A stretch of DNA of 45,380 nt from Bacteroidota bacterium (GCA_029262835.1 JAJCYQ010000073.1:1-45380); one strand, 5' to 3'. Counted from the first letter of the stretch, positions 17,821-26,787 are shown. Numbers and translations: made by a program. Notes: generated by a model not told the origin, from the sequence alone.

Positions 17821-18552
17821 TCAACTTTCAGCCGCTGCCAGCATGCGCTCGGCCTGTTCCTCGCCGAGGTAGCGGTCCATGATCCAGTGCGCCAGGTAAA
17901 TGATGGGCGTGATCCCGACCGCAATGATGAACTTGTACCCGTAGTTGAAGAGCGTGATGGCCAGGATCTCGGCAAGCGCCAACTGACCGGCGAACGCTAC
18001 CGTCAGGACGACGAACGTATCGATGAACTGGCTCCCGACGGTCGATCCTGTAGCGCGCAGCCACAGGTGTTTCCCCTTCGTGAGCCCCCGGAGTCGGTGG
18101 AAAATGGCGATATCGGCCAACTGTCCAAGGCCATACGCGGTCAGGCTTCCGACAATGATTCGCCCTGTCGCGCCAAAGACCGTGTCGAAGGCTTCCTCCG
18201 GGACGGGCGAAATCGGCGAAGTGGGCACACCCATGGCGAGCTGAAGGAGCCCGAACTCGAAGATGATCATGACCATCCCGAGCCACGTCACAAAGCGGAT
18301 GCCAGGCTTGCCGAAATACTCGTTGACCAGGTCCGTGACAATGAACGTGATGGGAAAAGCGAGCACGCCAGCCGTCATCACCACTTCGTCAAACGCCATG
18401 CCCAGGATGTGCACGGTGAAGGGTAGCTCGAAGGCCGTGAAAAACTTGGAGGCCGTGGCCTCGGCAACGACGAGTGCCGTAATGAAAATGGCCGTACAGA
18501 CCACGTACAGCTTCTGAGGGCGCGTCAATGCATGGGGTGTGCGCAGGGACAT
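17821..18552 (-). CDS. Queuosine precursor transporter (YhhQ/VUT family)
   Basis: A 243-residue integral membrane protein of the VUT/DUF165 family that imports preQ0/preQ1-type queuosine precursors (established for E. coli YhhQ). Six hydrophobic segments are visible, with family landmarks VAEATASKFF, FPITFIVTDLVNEYFGK, GSLTAYGLGQLADIAIFHRLR, and GSTVGSQFIDTFVVLTVAF. Length and start (MSLRTPHALTRPQKLY) fit. A good TAnnTTTG promoter box lies about 27 bases upstream. No queuosine synthesis gene is nearby. Confidence 0.88.
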   Translation of the reverse strand: MSLRTPHALTRPQKLYVVCTAIFITALVVAEATASKFFTAFELPFTVHILGMAFDEVVMTAGVLAFPITFIVTDLVNEYFGKPGIRFVTWLGMVMIIFEFGLLQLAMGVPTSPISPVPEEAFDTVFGATGRIIVGSLTAYGLGQLADIAIFHRLRGLTKGKHLWLRATGSTVGSQFIDTFVVLTVAFAGQLALAEILAITLFNYGYKFIIAVGITPIIYLAHWIMDRYLGEEQAERMLAAAES

Positions 18553-18578
18553 GGTCGACAGGAGGTGACGAGAGCGCC

Positions 18579-18586
18579 CAAAGTTA
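18579..18586 (-). promoter_or_regulatory. Candidate -7 promoter box for the queuosine-precursor transporter
   Basis: On the minus strand this reads TAACTTTG, a full match to the Bacteroidota sigma-A -7 consensus TAnnTTTG, 26 bases before the start codon at 18552. No clear TTTG -33 box is seen at the right distance, so support is moderate. The 5' UTR that follows contains CACCTCCT, the same as the 16S anti-Shine-Dalgarno core, most likely by chance. Confidence 0.4.
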
Positions 18587-18623
18587 CACCTCCCGCTACT
18601 ATATCACCTGCACTTCTTCGATA

Positions 18624-19049
18624 TCATGCATGCTCAAGCCGGTCCAGCAACTCACCCAGGTCCTCGCGCTCGGTCAGACTGAGCGCCGAGAGCAATTGTT
18701 TTTCAGCTTCCATTACGTGCGATGCGACCGTTTCGGCCAGCAACAGTCCCTCGTTGGTGAGCGAAACACGCCGGATACGGCGGTCCTCGGTACACTGCAC
18801 GCGGTCAACGAGTCGGCGCCGTTCGAGGCGAACCAGCAGCCGCGTGGTGTCGGGCATGCGCTCGAGCAGGCGGCACCCGACATCCGTGCACGTCAGCGGC
18901 TCCGGATGCGCCGCGTGCAACACGCGGAGCACGCCCCACTGTGACGTCGTCAGGTCGAACGCCTGCAGGGTCTCGGCAAGGACGCCCATCCAGCGGCCGT
19001 GTGCCGACTGGAGGGCGTGCAGGGTCGATACGATGGGTACGGGTTCCAT
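18624..19049 (-). CDS. MarR-family transcriptional regulator
   Basis: A 141-residue winged helix-turn-helix protein that binds DNA as a dimer. The order fits MarR: an N-terminal dimer helix (STLHALQSAHGRWMGVLAETL), LTTSQWGVLRVLHAA, a recognition region around CTDVGCRLLERMPDTTRLLVRLERRRLVDRV, the wing DRRIRRVSLTNEG, and a C-terminal dimer helix (LTEREDLGELLDRLE). It lies 32 bases after the histidine kinase stop on the same strand and may be transcribed with it. The target genes and ligand are unknown. Confidence 0.88.
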   Translation of the reverse strand: MEPVPIVSTLHALQSAHGRWMGVLAETLQAFDLTTSQWGVLRVLHAAHPEPLTCTDVGCRLLERMPDTTRLLVRLERRRLVDRVQCTEDRRIRRVSLTNEGLLLAETVASHVMEAEKQLLSALSLTEREDLGELLDRLEHA

Positions 19050-19081
19050 GACACAGGTAGGTAGCCCATGCGCCTCCCACG

Positions 19082-20128
19082 TTACGCTGCATCCACCTCG
19101 GCCGTCGTGGCTACAGGCAGGTTGAACCCGAACCGGGACCCCTGTCCGACGCGGCTCTCGACACGCAGGACCTCGTCATGGGCCGCCAGGATGTGTTTCA
19201 CAATCGAGAGTCCGAGCCCTGTGCCGCCGGCCGTGCGCGAGCGGGACTTGTCCACGCGGAAAAAGCGCTCGGTGAGTCGCGGGAGGTCTTCTGGAGCAAT
19301 CCCAATGCCGTCATCTTCGACGAAAATGGCAATCGTACCCTCCTCTCCGGGCGCGGCTGTCACCGTGATTTGTCCTCCGTCGTTCGTGTACTTGATGGCA
19401 TTGTCAACGAGGTTCACGAGCACCTGCCGGATCCGGGGCGCATCGCCCATGACCGGGCGTATGGCATCCGGCACGCGGCGCGACAGCGTAATGGATTTGG
19501 CGGCGGCAATGGATTCGAGCGATTCCACGACATCGGCCGTGAGCCGTCTCAGGTCGAACGGCTCGGCGGCAATGCGCTGCTCGCCCGTTTCCAGTTTGGA
19601 AATTTCGGACAGATCCTTCGCCAGGTTCGCCAGGCGGTCGGCGTTGCGCACAATTTTATCGACGAACGAACGGCTTACCGCAGCGTCTTCCAGCGCGCCG
19701 TTCATGAGCGTCTCAGCAAACCCCCGGATGGCAAAAATGGGCGTCTTCAGCTCGTGGCTGACATTCCCGACGAACTCCCGCCGGTAGTTCTCCATCGAGT
19801 TCAGCTCTTCGAACTCGCTTTCAAGGACCTGTCCCGTGCGGTAGACCTGGCGGATGAGGTCGTTGAGCTCGTCGCCCCGCCGGAGATTGGCCGCATCCAG
19901 ATTATCGAACCTGTGGCGCCGAATCTGCCGGAGCGTTTCGCGCGCCAGTTCCAGACGTCGGACGACGAGGTACCCTGTGGCTACATGGGCCGCGGCCGCG
20001 GAAACAATGGCGACCGAAAGAACGAGCCAGATGGAAAACGATCCCATGACGGCCAGGCCGGCGGCGGTGGCCACGCCGGTAAACAGGAAGACGGCTGCCG
20101 CCACCTTCGTTGCCAGTCTGTTCTTCAT
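19082..20128 (-). CDS. PhoR-like sensor histidine kinase
   Basis: A 348-residue membrane kinase. Two close transmembrane helices (AAVFLFTGVATAAGLAVMG and IWLVLSVAIVSAAAAHVATG) leave almost no periplasmic loop, so sensing is probably in the membrane or through partners, as in PhoR. A HAMP-like linker follows. The HisKA box is GNVSHELKTPIFAIRGF with phospho-His125. The ATPase domain has N box VLVNLVDNAIKY, DDGIGIAPEDL, the RFFRVD F box and GGTGLGLSIVKHI. No PAS domain is evident. It is 12 bases downstream of the response-regulator gene and forms a two-component pair with it. The signal is unknown; pst/phoU genes are absent here. Confidence 0.92.
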   Translation of the reverse strand: MKNRLATKVAAAVFLFTGVATAAGLAVMGSFSIWLVLSVAIVSAAAAHVATGYLVVRRLELARETLRQIRRHRFDNLDAANLRRGDELNDLIRQVYRTGQVLESEFEELNSMENYRREFVGNVSHELKTPIFAIRGFAETLMNGALEDAAVSRSFVDKIVRNADRLANLAKDLSEISKLETGEQRIAAEPFDLRRLTADVVESLESIAAAKSITLSRRVPDAIRPVMGDAPRIRQVLVNLVDNAIKYTNDGGQITVTAAPGEEGTIAIFVEDDGIGIAPEDLPRLTERFFRVDKSRSRTAGGTGLGLSIVKHILAAHDEVLRVESRVGQGSRFGFNLPVATTAEVDAA

Positions 20129-20140
20129 GTGCGCGGCCCG

Positions 20141-20854
20141 CTATTGAAACGTATCGATGAAGCGGTAGCCCACTCCTTTGATCGTCTCAATATAATGGTC
20201 GCCGATCTTTTCCCGGATTTTGCGCACATGGACATCGACCGTGCGGTCTACCACGTACACATCGCGACCCCAGACCCGATCCAGGAGGTCCTGCCGGGAA
20301 AACACTTTCCCCGGCCTGGAGGCAAAAAAGTACAGGAGGTCGAACTCCTTGCGCGCCAGGCGGACTGCGTTCTCCGACCCGGCGCGGCGAACCACATACC
20401 GGTCCCGGTCAATCTCAAGATCCAGAATCCGGATCAGGTCGGCGGGCGTGTCATAGCGCGACGAACCCCGCAGCAGCGCCTTGACCTGGCTCATGAGCAC
20501 AGGAAGCGATATCGGCTTCGTGAGATAGATATCGGCGCCCGTATCGAGCCCCACGACCTGGTCGGCCTCTTCGCTCCGGGCGGTGAGCATGAGGATGGGC
20601 ACCGTGCGCAGCGTCGCGTGCTCGCGCATGCGGGAGCACGCCTCCAGCCCATCCATGCGCGGCATCATGATGTCGAGAATAATGATATCCGGGAGCTCCC
20701 TGACGGCCAGATCAACCGCCTCCGCGCCATCGGCGGCCGAGAGCGTATCAAAGTTTTCCTGCTGCAGGTTATACTGCAACAGGTCAACGATATCCTCTTC
20801 GTCATCGACAATCAGGATGAGCGGGCGTTCGCGCGTTGGGACCTGTAAATTCAT
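20141..20854 (-). CDS. PhoB/OmpR-family response regulator
   Basis: A 237-residue regulator starting MNLQVPTRERP (a start 7 codons upstream at 20875 is also possible). The receiver domain shows acidic pair DDEED, phospho-Asp61 in IIILDIMMPRMDG, the conserved Thr/Lys in LMLTARSEE and LTKPISLPVLM. The C-terminal winged helix domain has VRLARKEFDLLYFFAS, VFSRQDLLDRVWG and VDVHVRKIREKIG. It is encoded just ahead of its kinase. The direct repeat at 20917-20934 upstream suggests autoregulation of the PhoB type. Confidence 0.93.
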   Translation of the reverse strand: MNLQVPTRERPLILIVDDEEDIVDLLQYNLQQENFDTLSAADGAEAVDLAVRELPDIIILDIMMPRMDGLEACSRMREHATLRTVPILMLTARSEEADQVVGLDTGADIYLTKPISLPVLMSQVKALLRGSSRYDTPADLIRILDLEIDRDRYVVRRAGSENAVRLARKEFDLLYFFASRPGKVFSRQDLLDRVWGRDVYVVDRTVDVHVRKIREKIGDHYIETIKGVGYRFIDTFQ

Positions 20855-20916
20855 ATCTGGAAAGGCGGCATGCACCGGGTGGCTGTGACAATAAAATACC
20901 GCGCTGGCCGACCGGC

Positions 20917-20934
20917 CATGTTACCTGCATGTTA
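20917..20934. promoter_or_regulatory. Pho-box-like direct repeat in the divergent promoter
   Basis: Two exact 7-base copies of CATGTTA are separated by 4 bases (CCTG). This 7+4+7 layout is the architecture bound by PhoB-type regulators, whose boxes are 11-base-period direct repeats. It lies 62 bases upstream of the PhoB-like gene and 23 bases upstream of the dehydrogenase gene, so it could control both. The sequence itself is not the E. coli Pho box (CTGTCAT), so binding is an inference. Confidence 0.4.
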
Positions 20935-20957
20935 ACCACAAAAAATTGGCAATACGA

Positions 20958-22112
20958 ATGTCCTCACGCATACGATATGGGATGATTGGCGGCGGCCCCG
21001 GGGCTTTCATCGGAGCCGTGCACCGTGCGGCCGCCGCGCTCGACGGTGAGTTCGAGCTCGTGGCCGGCGCGTTCTCCGCATCCGAAGAGAAGTCGCGCCA
21101 GCAGGGACGCGAGTTGGGTCTTGTAGATGCGCGCGTCTACGGCTCGTGGACGGACCTGCTGGAAGAAGAAGCCGGGCGGCCCCGCGGCGAGCGCATGCAG
21201 GCGGTCGTCATCGTGACCCCCAATGCGCTGCACTACGACATGGCGCGGCGCGCGCTCGAACTCGGCTTTGATGTCATCTGCGACAAGCCCATGACGACGA
21301 CGCTCGAAGAGGCCGAAGCGCTGTGCCGCCTGACGCGGGAAATGGACCGCATCTTCGTGCTGACGCACAATTATACCGGCTACCCGATGGTGAAAGAGGC
21401 CCGCGCGCTGGTGCGGGCCGGCGCGCTGGGGCGCGTGCGCAAGGTGGCCATCGAATACGCCCAGGGCTGGCTCGCGACGCGGCTCGAGGCGGAGGGCAAC
21501 AAGCAGGCCGCCTGGCGGAGCAATCCTGCGCTTGCCGGCATGTCCTCCGCGCTTGGCGATATCGGAACGCACGGCGAGAACCTGGCGCGCTACGTGACGG
21601 GCCTTGAGACAGAATCGATCATGGCGGACCTCGGAACGGTTGTCGCCGGGCGAGAAATGGAGGACGATGCGGCGCTTTTCGTGCGGTACGAGGGCGGCGC
21701 GCGCGGACTCATGCACGTCTCGCAGGTGGCCGCGGGCGAGGAAAACAATCTGTCGCTGCGCATTTACGGCGCGTGCGCCGCCCTCATCTGGCGGCAGGAA
21801 TCCCCGAACGAGCTGCGCATGCTCCGCGCCGAAGGGCCAGAGAAGGTGCTCAGGCGCGGCAATGCATACCTGTCGGCCGCCGCCCAGGAGGCGGCGCGCC
21901 TTCCGCCGGGGCACCCCGAAGGGTTCATCGAGGCCTTCGCGAACATCTACCGGGCGGCGGCCGCATCCATCAGAACCCGCATGCACGGAGATGCCCCAAC
22001 GGCGCAGGATGGCGCACGCGGCGTACATTTCATCCATACCGCCATCGCGTCGAGCCGCGAGCGCGCCTGGGTTGACGCCCGGTATACGCCTCCCACGGGC
22101 GCAGCCGGGTGA
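20958..22112 (+). CDS. Gfo/Idh/MocA-family oxidoreductase
   Basis: A 384-residue NAD(P)-dependent sugar or polyol dehydrogenase. The N-terminal Rossmann fold shows [17 protein letters not shown] (a GxGPG-type nucleotide loop), [18 protein letters not shown] and the family signature [31 protein letters not shown] and the C-terminal alpha/beta domain follow, and [13 protein letters not shown] carries the usual catalytic-histidine segment. ATG 20958 is preferred over an upstream TTG. The TIM-barrel isomerase 55 bases downstream suggests a two-gene pathway for a sugar or inositol-like compound, but the substrate cannot be read from sequence. Confidence 0.9.
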   Translation: MSSRIRYGMIGGGPGAFIGAVHRAAAALDGEFELVAGAFSASEEKSRQQGRELGLVDARVYGSWTDLLEEEAGRPRGERMQAVVIVTPNALHYDMARRALELGFDVICDKPMTTTLEEAEALCRLTREMDRIFVLTHNYTGYPMVKEARALVRAGALGRVRKVAIEYAQGWLATRLEAEGNKQAAWRSNPALAGMSSALGDIGTHGENLARYVTGLETESIMADLGTVVAGREMEDDAALFVRYEGGARGLMHVSQVAAGEENNLSLRIYGACAALIWRQESPNELRMLRAEGPEKVLRRGNAYLSAAAQEAARLPPGHPEGFIEAFANIYRAAAASIRTRMHGDAPTAQDGARGVHFIHTAIASSRERAWVDARYTPPTGAAG

Positions 22113-22167
22113 ATGGGCGAAATGCGCCGCGCCGACCCGTACCCCTCTCACCAGAAATCCACCCGAC

Positions 22168-23166
22168 ATGTCGCGACCTGTTACCCTTTTTACCGGCCAG
22201 TGGGCCGACCTGCCGCTTGAAACGCTCGCCGAGAAAGCCGCGGCCTGGGGCTACGATGGCCTGGAGCTCGCGTGTTGGGGCGACCACTTCGACGTCCAGC
22301 GCGCCCTCGCCGAGCCGGACTACTGCCAGGGCTGGCATGACCTCCTGGCGCACTATGGCCTGAAAGTCCACGCCATCAGCAACCATCTGGTGGGGCAGGC
22401 CGTGTGCGATCGGATTGATCGGCGGCACGAGGCCATTCTTCCCCCGCACGTCTGGGGCGACGGGTCCCCGCACGGCGTCCAGCAGCGGGCGGCAGATGAG
22501 ATGGCGGCGTCGGCGCGGGCAGCGGCCCGGCTGGGCGTTGGCGTCGTGAACGGGTTCACGGGATCGTCCATCTGGCACCTGCTCTACAGCTTTCCGCCCG
22601 TACCCGACGACATGATCGAGGCCGGGTTCGAAGACTTTGCGCGCCGCTGGATGCCCATTCTGGACGTGTTCAAGGAGGAGGGCGTGCGGTTTGCGCTCGA
22701 AGTGCATCCGACGGAAATTGCGTTCGATACCGCATCGGCGGCTCGGGCGGTGGAAGCCGTCGCGGGGCACGAGGCGTTCGGTTTCAACTACGATCCGAGC
22801 CACCTGGCCTACCAGGGCGTGGATTACGTGGGTTTCATTGGGCAGTTTGCCGAGCGCATTTTCCACGTTCATATGAAAGATGTCTGGTGGGCCTCTGAAG
22901 GAACGGCGGCGGGTGTGTTCGGAGGACACACCACGTTCGGCGACCGCCGCCGCCAGTGGGACTTCCGCTCGCTCGGCCGCGGAAACGTGGATTTCGAGGA
23001 AATCATACGCGCCCTCAACCGCGTCGGGTACGCGGGTCCGCTCTCCGTCGAGTGGGAAGACATTGGGATGGACCGCGAGCACGGGGCCAAAGAAGCCTGC
23101 GACTTCGTGCGCGCTGTCGACTTTCCGCCGTCCGGCGTGGCCTTTGACGCGGCTTTTTCAGAATAA
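22168..23166 (+). CDS. Sugar phosphate isomerase/epimerase (xylose isomerase-like TIM barrel)
   Basis: A 332-residue AP-endonuclease-2/xylose-isomerase-like TIM barrel. The start is [18 protein letters not shown]. Metal-site strands are visible: FALEVHPTE (Glu), [15 protein letters not shown] (Asp, His), IFHVHMKDV (His) and [13 protein letters not shown] (Glu). Such proteins epimerise or isomerise ketoses and inosose-like compounds with a divalent metal. It follows the Gfo/Idh/MocA gene, its common partner. A strong AT-rich hairpin ends the unit. Substrate unknown. Confidence 0.88.
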   Translation: MSRPVTLFTGQWADLPLETLAEKAAAWGYDGLELACWGDHFDVQRALAEPDYCQGWHDLLAHYGLKVHAISNHLVGQAVCDRIDRRHEAILPPHVWGDGSPHGVQQRAADEMAASARAAARLGVGVVNGFTGSSIWHLLYSFPPVPDDMIEAGFEDFARRWMPILDVFKEEGVRFALEVHPTEIAFDTASAARAVEAVAGHEAFGFNYDPSHLAYQGVDYVGFIGQFAERIFHVHMKDVWWASEGTAAGVFGGHTTFGDRRRQWDFRSLGRGNVDFEEIIRALNRVGYAGPLSVEWEDIGMDREHGAKEACDFVRAVDFPPSGVAFDAAFSE

Positions 23167-23186
23167 ACGCCCCCGTGACCACCCAA

Positions 23187-23217
23187 AATAAATGTAACAA
23201 TAAAAGTTACATTTATT
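23187..23217. terminator. Perfect 12-bp inverted repeat between convergent genes
   Basis: Arms AATAAATGTAAC and GTTACATTTATT are exact complements around a 7-base loop (AATAAAA). The element fills the gap between the isomerase (+) and the permease (-); its right arm contains the permease stop codon. It is A/T-rich and symmetrical, so it can act as a bidirectional terminator, ending in a T-rich stretch on either strand. Binding of a regulator is the alternative. Confidence 0.65.
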
Positions 23218-25831
23218 CGTGCTTCAGGCTTTCGACGGGGTTTTGTCCTGCTGCGCGGACGGCATGCCAGGAGACCGTCGCGAAGGCGAAGATGATCGCC
23301 AACCCGCCTGCTGCAATCCATGTCGCGGGGCCTAGTTCGACGCGATAGGCGAATGAGTCGAGCCAACGCGTCATGATCAGCCAGGAAACAGGGGTCGATA
23401 CGAGAAACGCGATTCCGACTGGCTTCAGAACGTCCTTTGACAGCAGAAACACGATGCGGCCGCTCGATGCGCCGAGTACTTTCCGAACGCCGATTTCCCG
23501 GGTTCGCTGCGTGGTCATGTGGGCGGAGAGCGCAAACAGGCCGAGACAGGCGAGGAAAATGGCCAGGCCTGTGGCAATCCCGACCATCCAGCCGAGGCGG
23601 GCTTCCCGTATATAGAAATCCTGCATGCGATCATCGAGGAAATTGTATTCGAATGGCGTCTCGGCGTCGTAGCGCTCGCCAACTGCCCTCAGGGCGGCAA
23701 TCGTATTCGGTACGTCCTGGCCATCTATCCGCACCGTGAAGTAGTCGATTACGTCGATCGGACTGCTGTGGAAGCCGAGCACCATGGGTCCAATGGGTTC
23801 GTGGAGTGATTGGAAATTGAAATCGTCCACGATTCCAACCACAGTGGGTTGAAACGTATTCTCAGCGAGGGAGCCGAACAGGGATGTTCCCGGTATTGTC
23901 AGCCGGTCTCCAATCCGTACGCTCAAGAGAGAGGCCGTTGTCCGGGTAATGAGGACGGAGAGCGAATCGGCGGCCGTTCGGTCATCCAGGTTGCGTCCTT
24001 CCAGTAAATCGATGCCGAATGTATCCAGAAAATCCGAATCGATGCCCAGAAATGACGATGTGACAAGGTCATCGGCTGACTGCCCTACATCGATCTGGGA
24101 GATGTTTTTCCAGTCCCCCGGGATATTGGACGACACGGAAACGCTCTCGACGGCTGGTATTTGTGCAAAATCAGCCTTCATGGATCGGAAGTTGGCCCTC
24201 GGTCCACCCGCGTTAATATCGACAACGACAAGGTGCTCCCGGTCGAACCCGAGGTCGGCCGTCTGGATGTGTTGCATCTGGCCATGGACTATGAGGCTCG
24301 CCACGATGAGCCCAATCGAGAGCGTGAATTGCGTAATGACCAGTCCCTCACGGACAAGGCTCCCCCCCTTGACCGAGAACGCACCTCCCTTGAGAACTGC
24401 TGCCGGACTGAGTCTTGACATCACCCATGCTGGCCACGCGCCGGACATTGTACCGAGGACGACAATGATGGCCAGGAGAAGGGAAACCAGGACCGGTGTC
24501 GGCTCGAGGAGCTTTCCTGTCAGATTATTGAATGACGAGAGGATGAGCAGGGCCGCCCCAAGTGCCATTGTGGCGGCAACGAGCGTCGACGCCAGCGACT
24601 CGCCCATGAATTGCCGGGCCAACTGGGAGCGCCACGCGCCCGAAGTGAGCCGGAGACCGACCTCCCTCGCACGTCCAAGAGATGCAGCCATCGTGAGATT
24701 GGTATAGTTGATACCAGCGATGAGCAGGATGAATACGCCGACAAGCAGCAGCATGAGTACGGTTGTTCGGGAAGCCGCATTTGCATTCCAGTCGAAGTCT
24801 ACGTGAGACGAACCGAAGTGGATGTCGGTCATGGGTTGAAGCCAGACCCTACGGTCCTCGCTCATGCGATCAACAAGCGCATCCACGCCGACCTGGACGG
24901 TTTCGAGGGACGCGCCGTCTCTGAGCAATACGTACGTAATGCTACTCTGCGTATCCCATTCCTCGAGCCTATCGGTGAAGCCGGGGAAGACGTGCATTGT
25001 GGACATGGAGACCAGCATACTGAAGTCCAGGTGGGTATTCGGAGGTGGATCTTCGATGACCGCCGAGACCGTCAATTCTCCCTGGCGCTGCAGAGTCAAC
25101 GTTTTTCCGAGTGGATCTTCGTCTCCGAAGTAGAGCTGCGCAGTGGACTCGGTCAGCACGACCCTGGCAGGACCATTCAAGGCAGACTCCGGGCTGCCGG
25201 AGAGAAAGCGGAAGTCGAAGAAGTCAAAGAACGTCGAATCGACGGTCAGATACCGGCCTTCGTAAAACCAGGTGTCACCGTGGCGGGCTGTCTGGCGCCC
25301 AAGCGTCCAGCGCGACAGCAGCCTGACCGATGATTCAACATCCGCAAGGTTGTCGGCCATGGACGGGCCGAGAGCATTCATGGTATAGACCTGGTGCTGT
25401 ACGTCCCCGGCATCGGTCGTCTGGATATCCACAATACGTGCAATCCGGTCCGACCTGGTGTGCATGCTGTCGAAGGTGAGTTCGTCATGCACATAAAGGA
25501 AAATGAGCAGACATGCGGCAATACCGACCGAGAGTCCCCCCACATTCACGACGGCCATGAAAGGCCGCTTGCGCATGGTTCGAAAGGCAACCTTGAGGCT
25601 GCCGAACAACATGAACATACTCCAGAGCGATTTTTCAATAAGCCGCCCGGGCAGCATGGCGAGAACCTGCCGGCGATACCATCGTCGGGCCCATTGCTCT
25701 CCGTTCGCCGCGACCATCTGATTGAAATACTCCTCGAAATCCCCGGCGGGCGTTTCCCAGTCGTCGTCAAGCAGCCAGGCAAGCAGGCGGGCTGAATACC
25801 GGGGTGGGCGAATGCGCTTGTGTGTGCTCAT
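23213..25831 (-). CDS. MacB/FtsX-like ABC transporter permease with N-terminal permease-prefix domain
   Basis: An 872-residue inner-membrane permease. The start is MSTHKRIRPPRYSARLL at 25831, overlapping the PadR stop as ATGA. Residues 1-75 (LLAWLLDDDWETPAGDFEEY, WARRWYRRQVLAMLP) match the small prefix domain often fused to such permeases next to padR genes. Then come a first transmembrane helix (AVVNVGGLSVGIAACLLIFLYV), a MacB periplasmic core domain, an FtsX domain with three helices, a second core domain and a final FtsX domain (GIATGLAIFLACLGLFALSAHM, TREIGVRKVLGASSGRIVFLL). No ATPase gene is adjacent. Members export or mechanically transmit across the envelope; substrate unknown. Confidence 0.88.
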   Translation of the reverse strand: MSTHKRIRPPRYSARLLAWLLDDDWETPAGDFEEYFNQMVAANGEQWARRWYRRQVLAMLPGRLIEKSLWSMFMLFGSLKVAFRTMRKRPFMAVVNVGGLSVGIAACLLIFLYVHDELTFDSMHTRSDRIARIVDIQTTDAGDVQHQVYTMNALGPSMADNLADVESSVRLLSRWTLGRQTARHGDTWFYEGRYLTVDSTFFDFFDFRFLSGSPESALNGPARVVLTESTAQLYFGDEDPLGKTLTLQRQGELTVSAVIEDPPPNTHLDFSMLVSMSTMHVFPGFTDRLEEWDTQSSITYVLLRDGASLETVQVGVDALVDRMSEDRRVWLQPMTDIHFGSSHVDFDWNANAASRTTVLMLLLVGVFILLIAGINYTNLTMAASLGRAREVGLRLTSGAWRSQLARQFMGESLASTLVAATMALGAALLILSSFNNLTGKLLEPTPVLVSLLLAIIVVLGTMSGAWPAWVMSRLSPAAVLKGGAFSVKGGSLVREGLVITQFTLSIGLIVASLIVHGQMQHIQTADLGFDREHLVVVDINAGGPRANFRSMKADFAQIPAVESVSVSSNIPGDWKNISQIDVGQSADDLVTSSFLGIDSDFLDTFGIDLLEGRNLDDRTAADSLSVLITRTTASLLSVRIGDRLTIPGTSLFGSLAENTFQPTVVGIVDDFNFQSLHEPIGPMVLGFHSSPIDVIDYFTVRIDGQDVPNTIAALRAVGERYDAETPFEYNFLDDRMQDFYIREARLGWMVGIATGLAIFLACLGLFALSAHMTTQRTREIGVRKVLGASSGRIVFLLSKDVLKPVGIAFLVSTPVSWLIMTRWLDSFAYRVELGPATWIAAGGLAIIFAFATVSWHAVRAAGQNPVESLKHE

Positions 25832-26160
25832 GCCTGCCTCCATTCCGGAATGAAGGAGAGTACACCGTCCCACATGGCGGTGCCGACCGTCTGCATGTCG
25901 ACAAGCGCCTGTTTGCCAAGCGGAGTCAGTGCATATATGCGTTTCTTGCGGCCTCCACGTTCCGGTGTCTCGTGGCTGAGCCGAGACGTCAGAAGCCGGC
26001 GCCGGGCGAGGCGCTCGAGCGGCGTGTAAATGGAGCCGAGAGACCACTCGTGTCCGGTGATCTCCGAGATTTGTTCGCGGATGCGAAGGCTATATGCATC
26101 CTCCTGGAGTCGCCAGACGGACAGCAGGACATATTCTTCGCTACGGGTCAGGAGTTTCAT
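25828..26160 (-). CDS. PadR-family transcriptional regulator
   Basis: A 110-residue winged helix regulator. Start MKLLTRSEEYVLLSVWRL at 26160 matches the usual PadR opening; ATG at 26175 would add five residues and run into the operator. Seen: YSLRIREQISEITGHEWSLGSIYTPLERLARRRLLTSRL, the wing RGGRKKRIYALTPLGKQAL, and a short C-terminal helix. It probably represses its own operon with the downstream permease, to which it is joined by a 4-base overlap. Two near-identical palindromes lie immediately upstream. Confidence 0.9.
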   Translation of the reverse strand: MKLLTRSEEYVLLSVWRLQEDAYSLRIREQISEITGHEWSLGSIYTPLERLARRRLLTSRLSHETPERGGRKKRIYALTPLGKQALVDMQTVGTAMWDGVLSFIPEWRQA

Positions 26161-26174
26161 GCGACAGCCGATCA

Positions 26175-26193
26175 TGTTTCACAAAATGAAACA
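26175..26193. promoter_or_regulatory. Candidate PadR operator 1
   Basis: A perfect palindrome: TGTTTCA, 5-base centre CAAAA, then TGAAACA. It starts 15 bases upstream of the padR start codon (minus strand). A second copy is centred exactly 42 bases away (four turns of B-DNA), on the same helical face. PadR proteins bind dyads of this size, so autoregulation is likely. Confidence 0.6.
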
Positions 26194-26216
26194 CGGTATA
26201 CGGACGTTGTCGTGCA

Positions 26217-26235
26217 AGTTTCACTTTATGAAATT
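26217..26235. promoter_or_regulatory. Candidate PadR operator 2
   Basis: AGTTTCA, centre CTTTA, TGAAATT: the same dyad as operator 1 with one mismatch between arms. The spacing of 42 bases between the two sites would allow two dimers to bind side by side on one face. The gap from 26236 to the end of the nucleotidyltransferase gene at 26284 shows nothing else. Confidence 0.55.
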
Positions 26236-26283
26236 CGCCTGTCATTCGGTGCGATGCCGTCCACGATGGCAGGAAGATTCCGC

Positions 26284-26787
26284 TCACTCGCGAGCGGTTC
26301 CGCTCAGATACTCGACGTCCATCAAATCTTTCGGTCGACCCGCTGACCGTTTGTTCTTAAGTAGTTCCACAAGGCCGATGAAGTGAACGGGAAGGTCGTC
26401 ATGGACTCCCCCAAGGACAACCGCTGCGGTATGGCGTCCCGTCCAGGCTTCCTCGAAACGTACGCCTGCAATTCCTCCCAGAAGGTCTATTCGATTGGGA
26501 GGGATACCATATTGAATGACCAGATTGGGTGACTGGAGATCTTCGGGTCGATCTGCCCCTGGTGCTTCACCGCCCCAGAACTCAGACAGCGCCGCGTGCA
26601 GTCGGACGACATTCTCCGACGACTGGTCAAAGAAGAAATCCACATCGCCCGTGAGTCGAGCATAGCCGTACAGTATGACGGCTTCCCCGCCGACGATAAG
26701 ATACCGGACAGTGTGCTTGTCCAGGATTCGAATGAAGTCGAGCGTGTCAGACGAAAAGTGGGCTGCGTCTATTTTTTTCGTTCCCAT
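26284..26787 (-). CDS. Nucleotidyltransferase-fold protein (DUF6036-like), possible toxin-antitoxin component
   Basis: A 167-residue protein starting MGTKKIDAAHFSSDTLDF. It shows the nucleotidyltransferase core RYLIVGGEAVILYGYARLTGDVDFFF (GG loop and DxD metal pair), and later VIQYGIPPNRIDLLGGI, ending RSAGRPKDLMDVEYL. Such proteins are found in AbiEii/MNT-like modules and in stand-alone pairs. It overlaps the end of the 63-residue ORF upstream by 19 bases, so the two are translationally coupled. A longer frame to 26817 is unlikely. Activity as toxin or antitoxin is inferred from context only. Confidence 0.7.
   Translation of the reverse strand: MGTKKIDAAHFSSDTLDFIRILDKHTVRYLIVGGEAVILYGYARLTGDVDFFFDQSSENVVRLHAALSEFWGGEAPGADRPEDLQSPNLVIQYGIPPNRIDLLGGIAGVRFEEAWTGRHTAAVVLGGVHDDLPVHFIGLVELLKNKRSAGRPKDLMDVEYLSGTARE

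Noticed and set aside
18560-18568. Perfect Shine-Dalgarno-like AGGAGGTGA on the plus strand
   Set aside because: No start codon follows on that strand; it is the 5' UTR of a minus-strand gene.
19178-20848. A 556-codon frame antisense to both two-component genes
   Set aside because: Spans two well-supported genes on the other strand and has no motif.
20964-22169. A 401-codon frame antisense to the Gfo/Idh/MocA gene
   Set aside because: Shadow; the plus-strand Rossmann motifs are decisive.
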